Positions 9,904 to 20,218 of a stretch of DNA of 64,000 nucleotides are shown one piece after another. Position 1 is the first letter of the stretch. Each line of letters starts with the position of its first letter. The stretch comes from Lactococcus garvieae subsp. garvieae (GTDB lineage Bacteria; Bacillota; Bacilli; Lactobacillales; Streptococcaceae): the NCBI RefSeq assembly GCF_029024465.1, contig NZ_CP118950.1:1-64000 (forward strand). Reading direction: 5' to 3'. A program made the translations under genes and the position numbers. The notes beneath the pieces were generated by a model that saw only the letters and a list, made by a program, of their open reading frames with translations, had not been told where the DNA came from and did not search any database.

Positions 9904-11019
9904 ATGGCTTTAACAGCAGGTATTGTCGGCCTTCCTAATGTCGGAAAATCTACTCTTTTTAATGCAATTACAAAAGCGGGTGCTGAAGCAGCAAACTATC
10001 CTTTTGCAACCATCGAGCCTAATGTAGGTATGGTTGAAGTACCCGATGAACGCTTGACTAAAATCACAGAATTAATCAAACCTAAAAAGACTGTTCCTAC
10101 AACTTTTGAATTTACAGATATTGCAGGTATTGTAAAAGGTGCCTCTAAAGGTGAAGGTTTGGGCAATAAGTTCCTTGCTAATATTCGCGAGGTCGATGCA
10201 ATCGTGCACGTGGTTCGTGCTTTTGATGATGAAAACGTGATGCGGGAAAATAACCGTGAAGATTCTTTCGTTGATCCATTGGCAGATATTGAAACAATTA
10301 ATTTAGAATTGATTTTGGCCGATTTGGAATCCGTAAACAAGCGCTATGCACGTGTTGAAAAAGTCGCGCGTACAGTTAAGGATAAAGATGCAGTAGCAGA
10401 ATTCAATGTTTTGTCTAAAATCAAGCCTGTTTTGGAAGATGGAAAATCTGCGCGAACAGTAGAATTTGATGAAGAAGAGCAAAAAGTTGTCAAACAGCTT
10501 TTCTTGCTTACAACAAAACCTGTCCTTTATGTCGCTAATGTAGGTGAAGATGAAGTAAGTGCTCCAGATGACATCGAATATGTGAAACAAATTCGTGAAT
10601 TTGCAGCGACTGAAAATGCAGAGGTTGTTGTTATTTCAGCGCGTGCTGAAGAAGAAATTGCTGAACTTGATGATGAGGACAAAGCAGAGTTTCTTGAAGC
10701 ACTTGGTTTAGAAGAATCTGGTGTTGACAAATTAACAAAAGCAGCTTATCATTTACTAGGACTTGCAACATATTTTACAGCTGGCGAAAAAGAAGTGCGT
10801 GCTTGGACTTTCAAACGTGGCATGAAAGCTCCTCAATTGGCAGGAGTCATTCATAGTGATTTTGAAAAAGGATTTATTCGTGCTGTAACTATGTCTTATG
10901 ATGATTTGATGAAATATGGTAGTGAAAAGGCTGTTAAAGAAGCAGGACGTTTACGTGAAGAGGGTAAAGAATATGTGGGACAAGATGGCGATATCATGGA
11001 ATTCCGCTTTAACGTGTAA
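9904..11019 (+). CDS. ychF: Redox-regulated ATPase/GTPase YchF (OLA1 family)
   Basis: YchF is a universally conserved P-loop protein that binds ATP better than GTP and associates with ribosomes. It has been tied to stress and oxidative responses. The 371-residue protein has the G1 motif LPNVGKSTLFNAIT near the N-terminus, the G3 segment FTDIAGIVKGASKGEGLGNKFL and a C-terminal TGS domain ending DIMEFRFNV. The length is typical. It has its own promoter and terminator, so it looks monocistronic. The ribosome site GGAG is somewhat far from the ATG. Confidence 0.97.
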   Translation: MALTAGIVGLPNVGKSTLFNAITKAGAEAANYPFATIEPNVGMVEVPDERLTKITELIKPKKTVPTTFEFTDIAGIVKGASKGEGLGNKFLANIREVDAIVHVVRAFDDENVMRENNREDSFVDPLADIETINLELILADLESVNKRYARVEKVARTVKDKDAVAEFNVLSKIKPVLEDGKSARTVEFDEEEQKVVKQLFLLTTKPVLYVANVGEDEVSAPDDIEYVKQIREFAATENAEVVVISARAEEEIAELDDEDKAEFLEALGLEESGVDKLTKAAYHLLGLATYFTAGEKEVRAWTFKRGMKAPQLAGVIHSDFEKGFIRAVTMSYDDLMKYGSEKAVKEAGRLREEGKEYVGQDGDIMEFRFNV

Positions 11020-11070
11020 ACTACTTCCGCAAGCGTTTAGATCTATAAGCCAAAAAGTTTTACAATAACT

Positions 11071-11105
11071 AAAAAGAGCTGATTTGTATGAATCAGCCTT
11101 TTGCT
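11071..11105 (+). terminator. ychF terminator
   Basis: GCTGATT and AATCAGC pair around a six-base loop and run into CTTTTG, followed by further T residues. It separates ychF from pth. Confidence 0.7.
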
Positions 11106-11128
11106 ATTTTTTGGAAAGAGGAGAAAAA

Positions 11129-11701
11129 ATGACAAAAATGATTGTAGGGCTAGGAAATCCTGGCGACAAGTATGAGAAAACCAAACATAATATGGGCTTT
11201 ATGGCTGTTGATTTACTTGCAAAAGACTATGGAGTAAACTTTAGTTTGGAAAAAACCTTTATGGCCGAAGTTGCTTCTACTTTCGTTAATGGTGAAAAAA
11301 TTTTTCTAGTAAAACCGCAAACCTTCATGAATGAATCAGGACGGGCCATTCAACCTTTATTGACTTACTATAATCTGGATCCAGCAGATTTGACGGTCAT
11401 TGTGGATGATCTGGACTCGGCTGTTGGACGCGTGAGACTGCGCCAAAAAGGTTCTTCAGGTGGTCAACGCGGCATTAAATCAATCCTTACTCATCTAGGA
11501 ACAGAGCAGTTCAACCGAGTAAAAATTGGGATTGGACGTCCAGAACATGGAAAAACAGTAGTTGCACATGTCTTATCTAAATTTGATAAAGAAAATGTAG
11601 GAATTGCACAGGACGGCATAAATAAGGCTGTAGATGCAGTTAAATTCTATATTGAATCAAATGATTTTTCTCAAGCAATGAATAAATTTAACGGACAATG
11701 A
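11129..11701 (+). CDS. pth: Peptidyl-tRNA hydrolase
   Basis: Pth cleaves peptidyl-tRNAs that drop off the ribosome and recycles the tRNA. The 190-residue protein shows the family motif [21 protein letters not shown], which contains the catalytic-region asparagine and histidine, and the segments [13 protein letters not shown] and [13 protein letters not shown] chose the ATG at 11129 because AGAGGAG lies just before it and the conserved N-terminus begins there. A longer frame from 11084 would run back into the ychF terminator. The stop overlaps the mfd start by four bases (ATGA). Confidence 0.97.
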   Translation: MTKMIVGLGNPGDKYEKTKHNMGFMAVDLLAKDYGVNFSLEKTFMAEVASTFVNGEKIFLVKPQTFMNESGRAIQPLLTYYNLDPADLTVIVDDLDSAVGRVRLRQKGSSGGQRGIKSILTHLGTEQFNRVKIGIGRPEHGKTVVAHVLSKFDKENVGIAQDGINKAVDAVKFYIESNDFSQAMNKFNGQ

Positions 11702-14700
11702 AAATAAACGAATTTTTTGATCAAAACCACGATTTACAATCGTGGCAGAGAAGTTTCGCAAAAGCGGAGCGTACGCTTTTAACCGGTCTTTCTGGAACGG
11801 CGCAGGCGATGGTTATGGCTAATGCTTTTGAGAACAATCCGGATAAGTACGTGATTGTCACTGATAATCAATATCACGCCAATGAACTTTATGATGAACT
11901 GTCTCATCTTGTTGAGGACGAGAAGGTTTACCAATTTTTCTCAGATGACAATGTTTATGCTGAATTTGCCATAGCAAGTAAAGATCGAACAGCATATCGT
12001 CTTGAAGCTCTGAATTTCCTGCTTGATGCACAGCAAACAGGTTTTTTGGTTGTTCCTTTTATGGCTTTACGTTCGCTCTTACCCCACCCTGATAATTTTC
12101 AAGAAAACTATCTTCTCCTGACTCAAGGCGATGAATTTGAGATGGAAAATCTTCTCGGAATTTTGGCTAGTGCTGGTTATGAGAAAACACAGCGCGTGAT
12201 GGTACCCGGAGAGTTTTCACAACGTGGCGATATCGTGGATATTTATCCACTGGACGCAGTTCAACCCTTAAGGTTGGAATTTTTTGGCGACGAAGTAGAT
12301 ACGATTCGTAGTTTCGATAGTGAAACACAACGCTCACTCGAAAATATGGATCAAGTAGAAATATATCCGGCGAGCGATTTTATTTTAATGCCTTGGGAAT
12401 TTGATCAAGGGGTAAAAAAATTAAGTGCTCAGCTACAAAATGTAACCGATCCTGCAGCGCGATCTTATTTTGAAGAAGTGATTGCAGCCGCGGAAAATCA
12501 TTATTATCACAAAGATTTGCGTAAGTTTGCAGAATATTTTTACGAAAAACCGGCTTCTCTTTTGAATTATTTTCCGAAAAATATTCAAATTTTCATTGAT
12601 GATTTTCAGAAAATTAACGAAGCCAATAATAAAACAGAACAAGAACTTGCAGAATTTATTGTTTCGGAAAAAAATATGGGGCGCTCTTTTGAGGGGCAAA
12701 GTTATCTTTTAGATGTTATTTCTAAGTTACGTTCTCACAAACCGGCAAGTTTTTTCTCGAATTTTCAAAAAGGCTTAGGTAATATAAAGTTTGATGCTTT
12801 ATATAATTTTAATCAACATTCGATGCAACAGTTCTTTGGGCAAATGGAACTCTTTTACACCGAAGTTGACAGATTTGTAAAACAAGGGTTTACAGTTATT
12901 TTGGCTGTATCTTCTGAGAAACTACGTTCGGAGCTCCAAAAACTAGATTTAGAGCTTCAAATGGTATCTTCTGATGTAATTCAAAAAGGAAAAATAAACC
13001 TTTTGAATTTAAATCTTAACAACGGTTTTAATTTTATTGATGAGAAACTTGTGGTTATTACTGAGTCAGAAATTTTTGGTAAAGCACGAAAGAAAAAAAC
13101 ACGGCGCTTAAATATCACAAATGCGGAACGCCTGAAAGATTATAATGAACTCGAAGTTGGCGATTACGTTGTACATAAAAATCACGGGATTGGGAAATAC
13201 TTAGGTATTCAAACCATCGAAGTATCAGGAATGCACCGTGATTACTTGACGATTCAATATCAAAATGGTGATACGATATCGGTTCCAGTTGATCATCTGG
13301 ATCTATTAAGTAAATACTCTGCAGCCGAGGGGAAAACTCCCAAGATAAATAAGCTTAATGATGGCCGTTGGCGTAAAACGATATCGTCTGTCAGTAAACA
13401 AGTTGAAGATATTTCTGAGGACCTGATTAAGCTCTATTCGGCAAGACAAGCTTTAAAAGGCCATGCTTTTTCTTTGGACGATGTTAACCAGGAAGAATTT
13501 GACAATGGTTTTGCTTACCCAGAAACTGCAGACCAGCTGCGCTCAATCAGTGAAATTAAAAAGGATATGGAACTTGAACGCCCGATGGATCGATTACTCG
13601 TGGGGGATGTTGGCTTTGGTAAAACAGAGGTCGCAATGCGTGCAGCCTTTAAAGCAATCAATGACAATAAACAGGTGGCCGTTTTAGTACCAACTACAGT
13701 TTTAGCGGAACAACACTATAATAATTTTATGGAGCGCTTTGTAAACTTTGGTGTAAACATTGCTGTTTTGAGCCGTTTCCAAACTAAGGCGCAACAAATA
13801 GAGATTTTGGATAAGTTAAAGAAAGGGCGTGTGGACTTAATCATTGGTACCCATCGTCTTCTATCCAAGGATGTTGAATTTCTTGACTTGGGCTTAATGA
13901 TTATTGACGAGGAACAGCGTTTTGGTGTCAAACACAAGGAACGCTTGAAAGAATTAAAGACACAGGTGGATGTTTTGACACTCACCGCAACACCTATACC
14001 AAGAACCTTGCATATGTCAATGTTAGGTATTCGTGATTTATCGGTTATTGAAACGCCACCAACAAACCGTTACCCTGTCCAAACATATGTAATGGAAACA
14101 AATTATGGTGTGGTACGTGATGCTGTTCTCCGAGAGATTTCTCGTGGTGGGCAGGTGTACTACATTCATAACCGAGTAGACAGTATTGAGCAAAAAGTTT
14201 CACAGCTGGAAGAACTGATACCTGAGGCAAGGATTGGTTATATTCATGGACAGATGACAGAAATTCAATTAGAAAATACCTTGATGGATTTTATAAATAA
14301 TGAATATGATGTCTTAGTGGCAACAACGATTATTGAAACAGGGGTTGATATTCCAAATGCCAACACGCTCTTTATTGAAAATGCAGATATGATGGGATTA
14401 TCGCAGCTGTATCAATTAAGGGGACGTGTGGGGCGAAGCAATCGAGTCGCTTATGCTTACTTTATGTATAAACCAGAAAAAATATTATCTGAAGTTTCAG
14501 AAAAACGCTTAGAAGCAATCAAGGGCTTTACGGAACTTGGGTCAGGTTTTAAGATTGCAATGCGCGACCTTTCAATTCGAGGCGCAGGAAATTTACTGGG
14601 AGCAGAGCAATCTGGCTTCATTGATTCGGTTGGTTTTGAACTTTACTCGCAATTGCTTGAAGAAGCAGTCCATAAACGCATGGGTGGCGAGAAAGTTAAG

Positions 14701-15183
14701 ACGAAGACCAATGCGGAAATTATGCTTGGTTTAGATGCTTTTATTCCAAGTTATTATATTGGTGATGAAAGACAAAAAATTGAGATTTATAAACGCATTC
14801 GCCAAGTGGATACTCGAAAAAACTATGAAGAATTACAAGATGAGATGATGGACCGTTTTGGAGAATATCCAGACGAGGTTGCTTACTTGTTAGAAATTGG
14901 TTTATTGAAAACATTTGCGGATAATGCTCTCGTTGAAAAAATCGAAAAAAATAAATTTGAAGTCGTACTTACAATGGCGAAGTCAGCCAATACCATGTAT
15001 GATCCCCAAGAGTATTTTGAAGCCTTGTCTGAAACCACCTTAAAAGCAAGTGTTGGTGAAAAGCTAGGAAAAATGACTTTTCGTTTTAAAATTGAAAATC
15101 GAAAAGATGTTGTCCTCCTACGTGAAATCATGAATTTTACTGAAAAACTTTCAGAATTAAGAGATAAACACGAAAAAGAATAA
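11698..15183 (+). CDS. mfd: Transcription-repair coupling factor Mfd
   Basis: Mfd removes RNA polymerase stalled at lesions and recruits UvrA for strand-specific repair. The 1161-residue protein has a UvrB-like N-terminal module, the CarD-like polymerase-binding domain ([17 protein letters not shown]), a RecG-type translocase with [16 protein letters not shown] and DEEQRFGV, the [12 protein letters not shown] motif, and the C-terminal TRCF domain. The ATG overlaps the pth stop, indicating coupling. The length matches the family. Confidence 0.98.
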   Translation: MKINEFFDQNHDLQSWQRSFAKAERTLLTGLSGTAQAMVMANAFENNPDKYVIVTDNQYHANELYDELSHLVEDEKVYQFFSDDNVYAEFAIASKDRTAYRLEALNFLLDAQQTGFLVVPFMALRSLLPHPDNFQENYLLLTQGDEFEMENLLGILASAGYEKTQRVMVPGEFSQRGDIVDIYPLDAVQPLRLEFFGDEVDTIRSFDSETQRSLENMDQVEIYPASDFILMPWEFDQGVKKLSAQLQNVTDPAARSYFEEVIAAAENHYYHKDLRKFAEYFYEKPASLLNYFPKNIQIFIDDFQKINEANNKTEQELAEFIVSEKNMGRSFEGQSYLLDVISKLRSHKPASFFSNFQKGLGNIKFDALYNFNQHSMQQFFGQMELFYTEVDRFVKQGFTVILAVSSEKLRSELQKLDLELQMVSSDVIQKGKINLLNLNLNNGFNFIDEKLVVITESEIFGKARKKKTRRLNITNAERLKDYNELEVGDYVVHKNHGIGKYLGIQTIEVSGMHRDYLTIQYQNGDTISVPVDHLDLLSKYSAAEGKTPKINKLNDGRWRKTISSVSKQVEDISEDLIKLYSARQALKGHAFSLDDVNQEEFDNGFAYPETADQLRSISEIKKDMELERPMDRLLVGDVGFGKTEVAMRAAFKAINDNKQVAVLVPTTVLAEQHYNNFMERFVNFGVNIAVLSRFQTKAQQIEILDKLKKGRVDLIIGTHRLLSKDVEFLDLGLMIIDEEQRFGVKHKERLKELKTQVDVLTLTATPIPRTLHMSMLGIRDLSVIETPPTNRYPVQTYVMETNYGVVRDAVLREISRGGQVYYIHNRVDSIEQKVSQLEELIPEARIGYIHGQMTEIQLENTLMDFINNEYDVLVATTIIETGVDIPNANTLFIENADMMGLSQLYQLRGRVGRSNRVAYAYFMYKPEKILSEVSEKRLEAIKGFTELGSGFKIAMRDLSIRGAGNLLGAEQSGFIDSVGFELYSQLLEEAVHKRMGGEKVKTKTNAEIMLGLDAFIPSYYIGDERQKIEIYKRIRQVDTRKNYEELQDEMMDRFGEYPDEVAYLLEIGLLKTFADNALVEKIEKNKFEVVLTMAKSANTMYDPQEYFEALSETTLKASVGEKLGKMTFRFKIENRKDVVLLREIMNFTEKLSELRDKHEKE

Positions 15184-15212
15184 TGTTTCATATGAAACAT
15201 TATTCTTTTTTT
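15182..15212 (+). terminator. mfd terminator
   Basis: AATGTTTCAT meets its exact reverse complement ATGAAACATT in a perfect 20-bp palindrome, followed by ATTC and seven T residues. It ends the pth-mfd transcript and implies a separate promoter for rqcP. Confidence 0.85.
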
Positions 15213-15267
15213 AGAAGAACTCTTTATTTAAAGGCCTTTAACGACTCTCAAAATAATTTCAAGTGAT

Positions 15268-15296
15268 TTTTCAAAAGGCTTGAAGTGTGTTATAAT
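15268..15296 (+). promoter_or_regulatory. rqcP promoter, probably giving a leaderless mRNA
   Basis: TTTTCA (15268-15273), 17 bp spacer and extended -10 TGTTATAAT, with TATAAT at 15291-15296. Only seven bases separate the -10 box from the ATG at 15304, so transcription should begin at or next to the start codon. No Shine-Dalgarno is present. Confidence 0.65.
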
Positions 15297-15303
15297 AACC
15301 ACT

Positions 15304-15576
15304 ATGAGATTAGATAAATTTTTAAAGGTTTCTCGTCTGATAAAACGTCGCCCTGTAGCTAAAGAAGTTGCAGATAAGGGACGAATTAAGATCAATGGGA
15401 AAATAGCGAAATCTTCAAGTGATGTCAAATTTGATGATGTTATTGAAATTCGCTTTGGGAACAAGATTGTAGAAGTAAGTGTTCTAGAACTTAAAGAATT
15501 CACGCGTAAAGAAGATGCAGAAAAAATGTATAAAATTTTGAGTGAAACACGGATCACTGCAGATACTGAACAATAA
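15304..15576 (+). CDS. rqcP: RqcP-type S4-domain RNA-binding protein (YabO/HslR family)
   Basis: RqcP works with RqcH in ribosome-associated quality control, where it helps add alanine tails to nascent chains on split 50S subunits. The 90-residue protein is essentially one S4 domain: [16 protein letters not shown] at the N-terminus, then [14 protein letters not shown] start at the ATG at 15304, the conserved family N-terminus. A TTG 24 bases earlier would add unconserved residues and lies inside the promoter. It is followed by divIC, the classical yabO-divIC order of Firmicutes. Confidence 0.9.
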   Translation: MRLDKFLKVSRLIKRRPVAKEVADKGRIKINGKIAKSSSDVKFDDVIEIRFGNKIVEVSVLELKEFTRKEDAEKMYKILSETRITADTEQ

Positions 15577-15603
15577 TTCAGCTATAAATTTTTCGGAGGA
15601 AAA

Positions 15604-15975
15604 ATGGACAAACAAATTATTCATTTGAAAAATGACTATACGAATGCTAAACAAATAGAAAGAACATCTCATCCTCTACCTCGACGGAAACATCTAGGTA
15701 TTATTTTGATTGGAGCCATGTTGCTATTTAGTTTAGCAACAATCAGTGTGGTTCAGTCTTATCAAAATTTGCAAAAACAAATTGCAATGGAGGCTCAAGC
15801 TGCACAGAAAAATGCAGCATTGGACCACGATTTGGCTCTTAAAAGTTCAGATATCAGTAAACTCAAAGATCCAACCTTCTTAGCAAAATATGCGCGTGCT
15901 AAATTAGATGATTCCCAAGCAAATGAGAAAGTTTTTAGCATTCCAGAACTTGTCAATGGTGGGATAGAGCCGTGA
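15604..15975 (+). CDS. divIC: Septum formation initiator DivIC (FtsB/DivIC family)
   Basis: DivIC is a bitopic membrane protein that forms a complex with FtsL and DivIB at the division septum. The 123-residue protein has a cytosolic N-terminus, one membrane segment at about residues 36-54 (LGIILIGAMLLFSLATISVV) and a short coiled coil after it. The C-terminal segment KDPTFLAKYARAKL resembles the conserved FtsB/DivIC motif. It has a strong site CGGAGG before the ATG, and its end overlaps the next gene by four bases. Confidence 0.92.
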   Translation: MDKQIIHLKNDYTNAKQIERTSHPLPRRKHLGIILIGAMLLFSLATISVVQSYQNLQKQIAMEAQAAQKNAALDHDLALKSSDISKLKDPTFLAKYARAKLDDSQANEKVFSIPELVNGGIEP

Positions 15976-16253
15976 TTGGAAAAATAAAATCAATCAGTAA
16001 ATTTGGACTTTTTGTCCTTTTTTCTGATTCAAAAACAGGTCTTTTACGATGGTCAAATATACCTAAAAGACAGGTGAAATTTAAAACAGGCGATCTTATT
16101 AATGTGGAAGTTTTGAAGGAACGGGAAGATGGAAAGGTAGAACTTTCTTTTATCGAAAAAGATTTTAAAGAAACTTTTGGGAGTTTTTTGGAAGAAACTG
16201 GAGATCGACTGAGAGATTTAAACACAAAAAACGGGAACCTTAGAAGATTATGA
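15972..16253 (+). CDS. Small S1-domain RNA-binding protein
   Basis: A 93-residue protein made of one S1 OB-fold: GKIKSISKFGLFVLFSDSKTGLLRWSNIP followed by FKTGDLINVEVLKEREDGKVELSF. S1 domains bind single-stranded RNA, often on ribosomes. The location after divIC corresponds to yabR in Bacillus, but this protein is shorter, so orthology is inference. It starts with GTG at 15972 inside the end of divIC and its stop overlaps the following ATG (ATGA). The exact role is unknown. Confidence 0.85.
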   Translation: MIGKIKSISKFGLFVLFSDSKTGLLRWSNIPKRQVKFKTGDLINVEVLKEREDGKVELSFIEKDFKETFGSFLEETGDRLRDLNTKNGNLRRL

Positions 16254-17686
16254 CGACAAAAGATGGAAACTTGAATGACGGACGTGCTGTATACTATCAA
16301 GGAAAACGCATCGAAGATTTTACAGCAGAGCCAGTTTTTGCACGGACTTTAAAATACATTCAACGCTATTACGAGTTGCAAAACGAAAAAGCAGATCATA
16401 TGTATGAGGATAAGGGTGTTCAACGTCCTGCAATGTTTCTTCCACCCAAAAGCATTGAAGATTTGGCCAAAAAACGTAAGATTTATGAGGATGTGGCGCG
16501 TGAGAGCTTTGGCATGTTAGGACGTACGCCTGATTTTATTGATACTGGCATTGCTGTCCTTGATTATTATGCCTATATTCTTGGAGCAGATCAACGTACG
16601 AATTATGCACTCAATGCTAAAAAATGGGGAGAAGATGTTAAGAATAAAGACTTATTTGTTTCCCATGCAATTCAGAATCCTCAAGTAGATCGTTCGAAAA
16701 ATTTGAATACCTTGCTTGAAGAAGGGCAAGAATTTGCAGCAGTTTGGATCAAAGAAGAGCGTCCAGATGGGGTTCTTGTTCGTGGTGCAAAACAGGTCAA
16801 TACTTTGGCGCCTTTAGCTGATGAATTAATGGTCTTTAACTTACCGGGGCTCTCATCTGAAGATAAAAAGTTTGCCCTGGCTTTTTCTGTTCCTTTAGCT
16901 ACTGAAGGTGTGAAAATTGTCTGTCGTAAATCCACAATGCGAGAGGGATTTTCCCTCAAAGACTATCCCCTTTCGGGAGCTTTTGACGAGATGGATGCAT
17001 TTATCATTTTTGATGATGTCTTTATCCCAAACGAACGTCTTTTTGTTTGTGGTGATGTTGCTTTGTCGAATGCCTTCTTTGAAGGTTCAGGATTTTTTGT
17101 GCATACGGCACATCAAGATGAAGTTCGCGGCTATGTGAAGTTAGAATTTGTAACCGGCTTAGCTGTACGCTTAGCAGAAAAATTAGGCTTGACTGAGTTT
17201 TTGCGCGTGCAAGAGATTTTAGGAACTTTAACAGTAAATTTGGAAATGATCAAATCCAGTATTCTGGCGAGCGAATATACTGCGTATATAGAAAATGAAG
17301 TTTTAAGACCAAATATGCAAGTTTTACTTGCCGTTCGGGCCAGTTTAACAAAGTATTATGATGAAGCCCTTCGGGCCATTGCTGAATTTGCGAGTGGCTC
17401 AATCGTTGGCGTGCCAGATTTTCGTGAATTTGAAAATTCCGACATTGCTGACCTTTTGAAAGCAAGTATGAGTAGCCCATTGATTCAGGCAGAGGAGCGT
17501 GCCCTTTTGCTTAATTTAGCCTGGGATATTACTGGCGAATCATTTGGGCAACGTCAAAGAACTTATGAATTTCTGCACGGTGGCAATCCCATGTGGATCA
17601 AAAATATGCACTGGAAGACTGCAGACTTAAGTAAAGCATACGACATGATTGATAAGGTTTTAGAAAATGCAAAAGCTGAAAAATGA
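16250..17686 (+). CDS. HpaB-family flavin-dependent monooxygenase (4-hydroxyphenylacetate 3-hydroxylase type)
   Basis: The 478-residue protein matches the oxygenase component of the two-component 4-hydroxyphenylacetate 3-monooxygenase family (HpaB, and YoaI of Bacillus), which uses reduced FAD to hydroxylate phenols. Recognisable segments are GMLGRTPDFIDTGIAVLDYY, FVSHAIQNPQVDRSK (with the conserved histidine) and the C-terminal helix region. No HpaC flavin reductase is seen in the window, so the electron donor and substrate are unknown. It is locked by 4- to 20-base overlaps between an S1-domain gene and a serine hydrolase gene inside a division/tRNA-modification operon, an odd place for aromatic catabolism. 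Confidence 0.85.
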   Translation: MTTKDGNLNDGRAVYYQGKRIEDFTAEPVFARTLKYIQRYYELQNEKADHMYEDKGVQRPAMFLPPKSIEDLAKKRKIYEDVARESFGMLGRTPDFIDTGIAVLDYYAYILGADQRTNYALNAKKWGEDVKNKDLFVSHAIQNPQVDRSKNLNTLLEEGQEFAAVWIKEERPDGVLVRGAKQVNTLAPLADELMVFNLPGLSSEDKKFALAFSVPLATEGVKIVCRKSTMREGFSLKDYPLSGAFDEMDAFIIFDDVFIPNERLFVCGDVALSNAFFEGSGFFVHTAHQDEVRGYVKLEFVTGLAVRLAEKLGLTEFLRVQEILGTLTVNLEMIKSSILASEYTAYIENEVLRPNMQVLLAVRASLTKYYDEALRAIAEFASGSIVGVPDFREFENSDIADLLKASMSSPLIQAEERALLLNLAWDITGESFGQRQRTYEFLHGGNPMWIKNMHWKTADLSKAYDMIDKVLENAKAEK

Positions 17687-18968
17687 AATGAATATAGCGG
17701 TTTGGTTGGTGATGATTATAATGCTCATGCCAGCCTTTTTTATCTTGCCACAAAAGAGTCAAAATGTGAACCTTGATGCTACAGTAAAAAGCTTAACACA
17801 AAGCAAGGAAAATTATTATACAGACATACCTTCTCGTGCTGTGACGCTTACTCAAGTCGTAGCCTATAAAGATGCAGCTATGACACAAAAAGTTGGGGAA
17901 ATTCCGAAGCAAAAACAGCTTGAAATTATAAATTTAAAAGAAAATATGTTTGAATTGTCCAATCATACTTTTGTCAAAGCAGATCCCAAAACGATAGGTT
18001 CAGATGTTTTACTGAGCAAAGAGGAGCAAAAGATAAGCGTTTATACAGCAAAAACAGCTGAAGTTTATTATAGTCCGTTTACGACTTATGACAAGGAAGT
18101 TTACACAAAGCTTCCAGAAGGTCAAAAACTGCTTACCAATCAAGTTGCCACCACGCATTGGGGTACTTATTATGAGGTTAACTTTAATGGGGGGCAAACA
18201 GGATGGATTAGCAAGGAGAACTTGAGGTTTGAAGACCCTAAGATGCTTCAAGCTCAAGAGATGTTGAAGCAAAAATATGACGAGTCAAAGTACTCTATTT
18301 ATGTTAAACAACTGGATAACTCGTTTACAATAGGTGTAAACCAAAAGCAAAAGATGTATGCAGCCAGTTTATCGAAACTTCCGATTTTGTATTGGACGCA
18401 AAAGCGATTAAATGAAGGTCAAGCAACCTTAAGCGATAAATTGCTATATAATACTGCAATTAATACCTTTAAAGGTTCATTTGAAGCTGGTGGAACAGGT
18501 ACATTACCAGTTATAGCTGACAATAAAAGCTACGCCTTATCAGAAGTTATCGATCGGACAGCAAAAAATTCGGATAATGTGGGAAGCAATCTTTTAGCCT
18601 ACTATGAAACGGGACAATTTTCTCCGGCTTTTCGAAGTGGGGTTACAAAAATCGCCGGGGAAGCCTGGGACCCGGTTGAGCGAGAAGCCTCAGCTGAAAT
18701 GACTGGAAGAGTTCTTGAAGCTCTTTATAATGAAGGAGGCTACTCTTTCAATGCTTTATTTGATACCCAATTTGACGATATAAAAATACAAGCAGGCTTA
18801 CCTAAAAATGTTCGTGTTGCTCATAAAATTGGTGCCGCCGATGCTTATAATCATGATGCAGCTATTGTCTTTGCAAATGAGCCTTATATCTTGGTGGTGG
18901 AAACAAAAGGTGGCAGTGACAAGCTCATTTCACAAATTTCCAAGGATGTTTATGAGGTGCTCAAATGA
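17667..18968 (+). CDS. Membrane-anchored serine hydrolase with class A beta-lactamase fold
   Basis: A 433-residue protein. It has one N-terminal membrane segment (about 9-28), an SH3-like region around 130-190 (TGWISKENLRF), and a C-terminal class A beta-lactamase-like domain. The active-site motifs are visible: SLSK at 234-237 (SxxK), SDN at 302-304 and KIG at 387-389 in place of KTG. It is more likely a cell-wall peptidase or acylase than a resistance enzyme; that is inference. The ATG at 17667 overlaps the previous gene by 20 bp; an alternative ATG at 17688 would give a slightly shorter membrane anchor. Its stop overlaps tilS by four bases. Confidence 0.85.
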   Translation: MQKLKNEMNIAVWLVMIIMLMPAFFILPQKSQNVNLDATVKSLTQSKENYYTDIPSRAVTLTQVVAYKDAAMTQKVGEIPKQKQLEIINLKENMFELSNHTFVKADPKTIGSDVLLSKEEQKISVYTAKTAEVYYSPFTTYDKEVYTKLPEGQKLLTNQVATTHWGTYYEVNFNGGQTGWISKENLRFEDPKMLQAQEMLKQKYDESKYSIYVKQLDNSFTIGVNQKQKMYAASLSKLPILYWTQKRLNEGQATLSDKLLYNTAINTFKGSFEAGGTGTLPVIADNKSYALSEVIDRTAKNSDNVGSNLLAYYETGQFSPAFRSGVTKIAGEAWDPVEREASAEMTGRVLEALYNEGGYSFNALFDTQFDDIKIQAGLPKNVRVAHKIGAADAYNHDAAIVFANEPYILVVETKGGSDKLISQISKDVYEVLK

Positions 18969-20218
18969 ATAGATTTCTAAAACTGGTTCAGCAAAAAGGA
19001 TTTTTTAAAGAGCACAGACGCGTTTTAGTTGCCTTATCAGGTGGGAAAGATTCAATGACTCTTTTCAACTGGCTTTATGCTTACCGAAAAGAGCTTGAAA
19101 TTGAGTTGTTTACAGCACATGTAAACTATGGTTTACGCGAGGTTGCAGACTGGGAAGAAGAACAACTGAAGAAAAAAATGGCGGAACTCCAGGTGGAGTT
19201 GGAAGTTGCTCATTACGATTCTGGTGAGAAATTCAGCGAAGAAGCGGGCAGAATGATGCGTTATGAGTTTTTTCGCCAAGTTATGGAAGATAAAAAGTGT
19301 ACCGCTTTGGTCACAGCGCACCACAAAGGAGATCAAGTTGAAACAGTCCTCATGCGTGAAATCACAGGACGCCGTTTACGCCATTTGACTGGAATCCCTG
19401 AGCGTCAAGTTTTTGGTTCCGGTGAATTAATTCGTCCTTTGCTTACTTTTAATAAAGCAGATTTTGATGCGGAGGAATATTTTGAGGATGTCACCAATGC
19501 AGGAACAGACTACTTGCGCAATCGTATACGTAATCAATATATACCAGCTCTTACACAGGAAAACCCACAGTTTTCTGAGGCGATTATAGATATGTCGCAA
19601 GAAATAAGCTTGGCTTTTTCAGTCATCAAAGATAAGATAGCAGAGTTAGACATTATCAAGAACGAAATCAATCTCAAAATCTTCCTTCGACAATCGAAGG
19701 CTTTGCAACATTTTATTCTTCAAGAATACTTAGAAAAATTTCCTGACCTGCAAGTTTCTAAAGCAAAATTTTCAGAACTTTTATGGATTATTGAGCGACC
19801 GCAGCAATACCGTTCGGAATTGTCAAGCGCCTATTTTTTTGTGAAAAATGCCCAGCATTTCATGATTGTTCCGAACCAACCTTCCCCTAAAAAAGAAATC
19901 GACATAAGGGAGGAGGATCCCAAAGACCCAAGTTTCATGCGTATTGATATTCCGATGGAAGGTGATATTGAAATAAGGCAGCGTCAACCAGGGGATTATA
20001 TTTTAATGAATGGGCATCATAAAAAATTGCGGAAATTTTTTATTGAACAACATGTTCCATTAGAAAAACGCGAAAATCTTTTAATTTTAGTTGAAAAAGA
20101 TATCTATGCTGTCACTGATTTGACTGTTTCAGATTTGAGTAAAGCCCTTAAAAATGATAAAATGAAAAGGACGCTGTGGGTTAAACCCACTATAAGAGAG
20201 GATATTGATAATGCTTGA
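18965..20218 (+). CDS. tilS: tRNA(Ile)-lysidine synthetase TilS
   Basis: TilS converts C34 of tRNA-Ile(CAU) to lysidine so that it reads AUA; it is normally essential. The 417-residue protein carries the N-type ATP pyrophosphatase loop [12 protein letters not shown] near residue 24, the region [15 protein letters not shown], and the C-terminal TilS domain ([22 protein letters not shown]). The start overlaps the preceding stop (ATGA) and its own end overlaps hpt by eight bases. The tilS-hpt-ftsH order is conserved in Firmicutes. Confidence 0.97.
   Translation: MNRFLKLVQQKGFFKEHRRVLVALSGGKDSMTLFNWLYAYRKELEIELFTAHVNYGLREVADWEEEQLKKKMAELQVELEVAHYDSGEKFSEEAGRMMRYEFFRQVMEDKKCTALVTAHHKGDQVETVLMREITGRRLRHLTGIPERQVFGSGELIRPLLTFNKADFDAEEYFEDVTNAGTDYLRNRIRNQYIPALTQENPQFSEAIIDMSQEISLAFSVIKDKIAELDIIKNEINLKIFLRQSKALQHFILQEYLEKFPDLQVSKAKFSELLWIIERPQQYRSELSSAYFFVKNAQHFMIVPNQPSPKKEIDIREEDPKDPSFMRIDIPMEGDIEIRQRQPGDYILMNGHHKKLRKFFIEQHVPLEKRENLLILVEKDIYAVTDLTVSDLSKALKNDKMKRTLWVKPTIREDIDNA

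Noticed and set aside
17667-18968. Beta-lactam resistance gene
   Set aside because: The class A motifs are present, but KTG is KIG, the protein is membrane-anchored with an SH3-like part, and it sits in a housekeeping operon.
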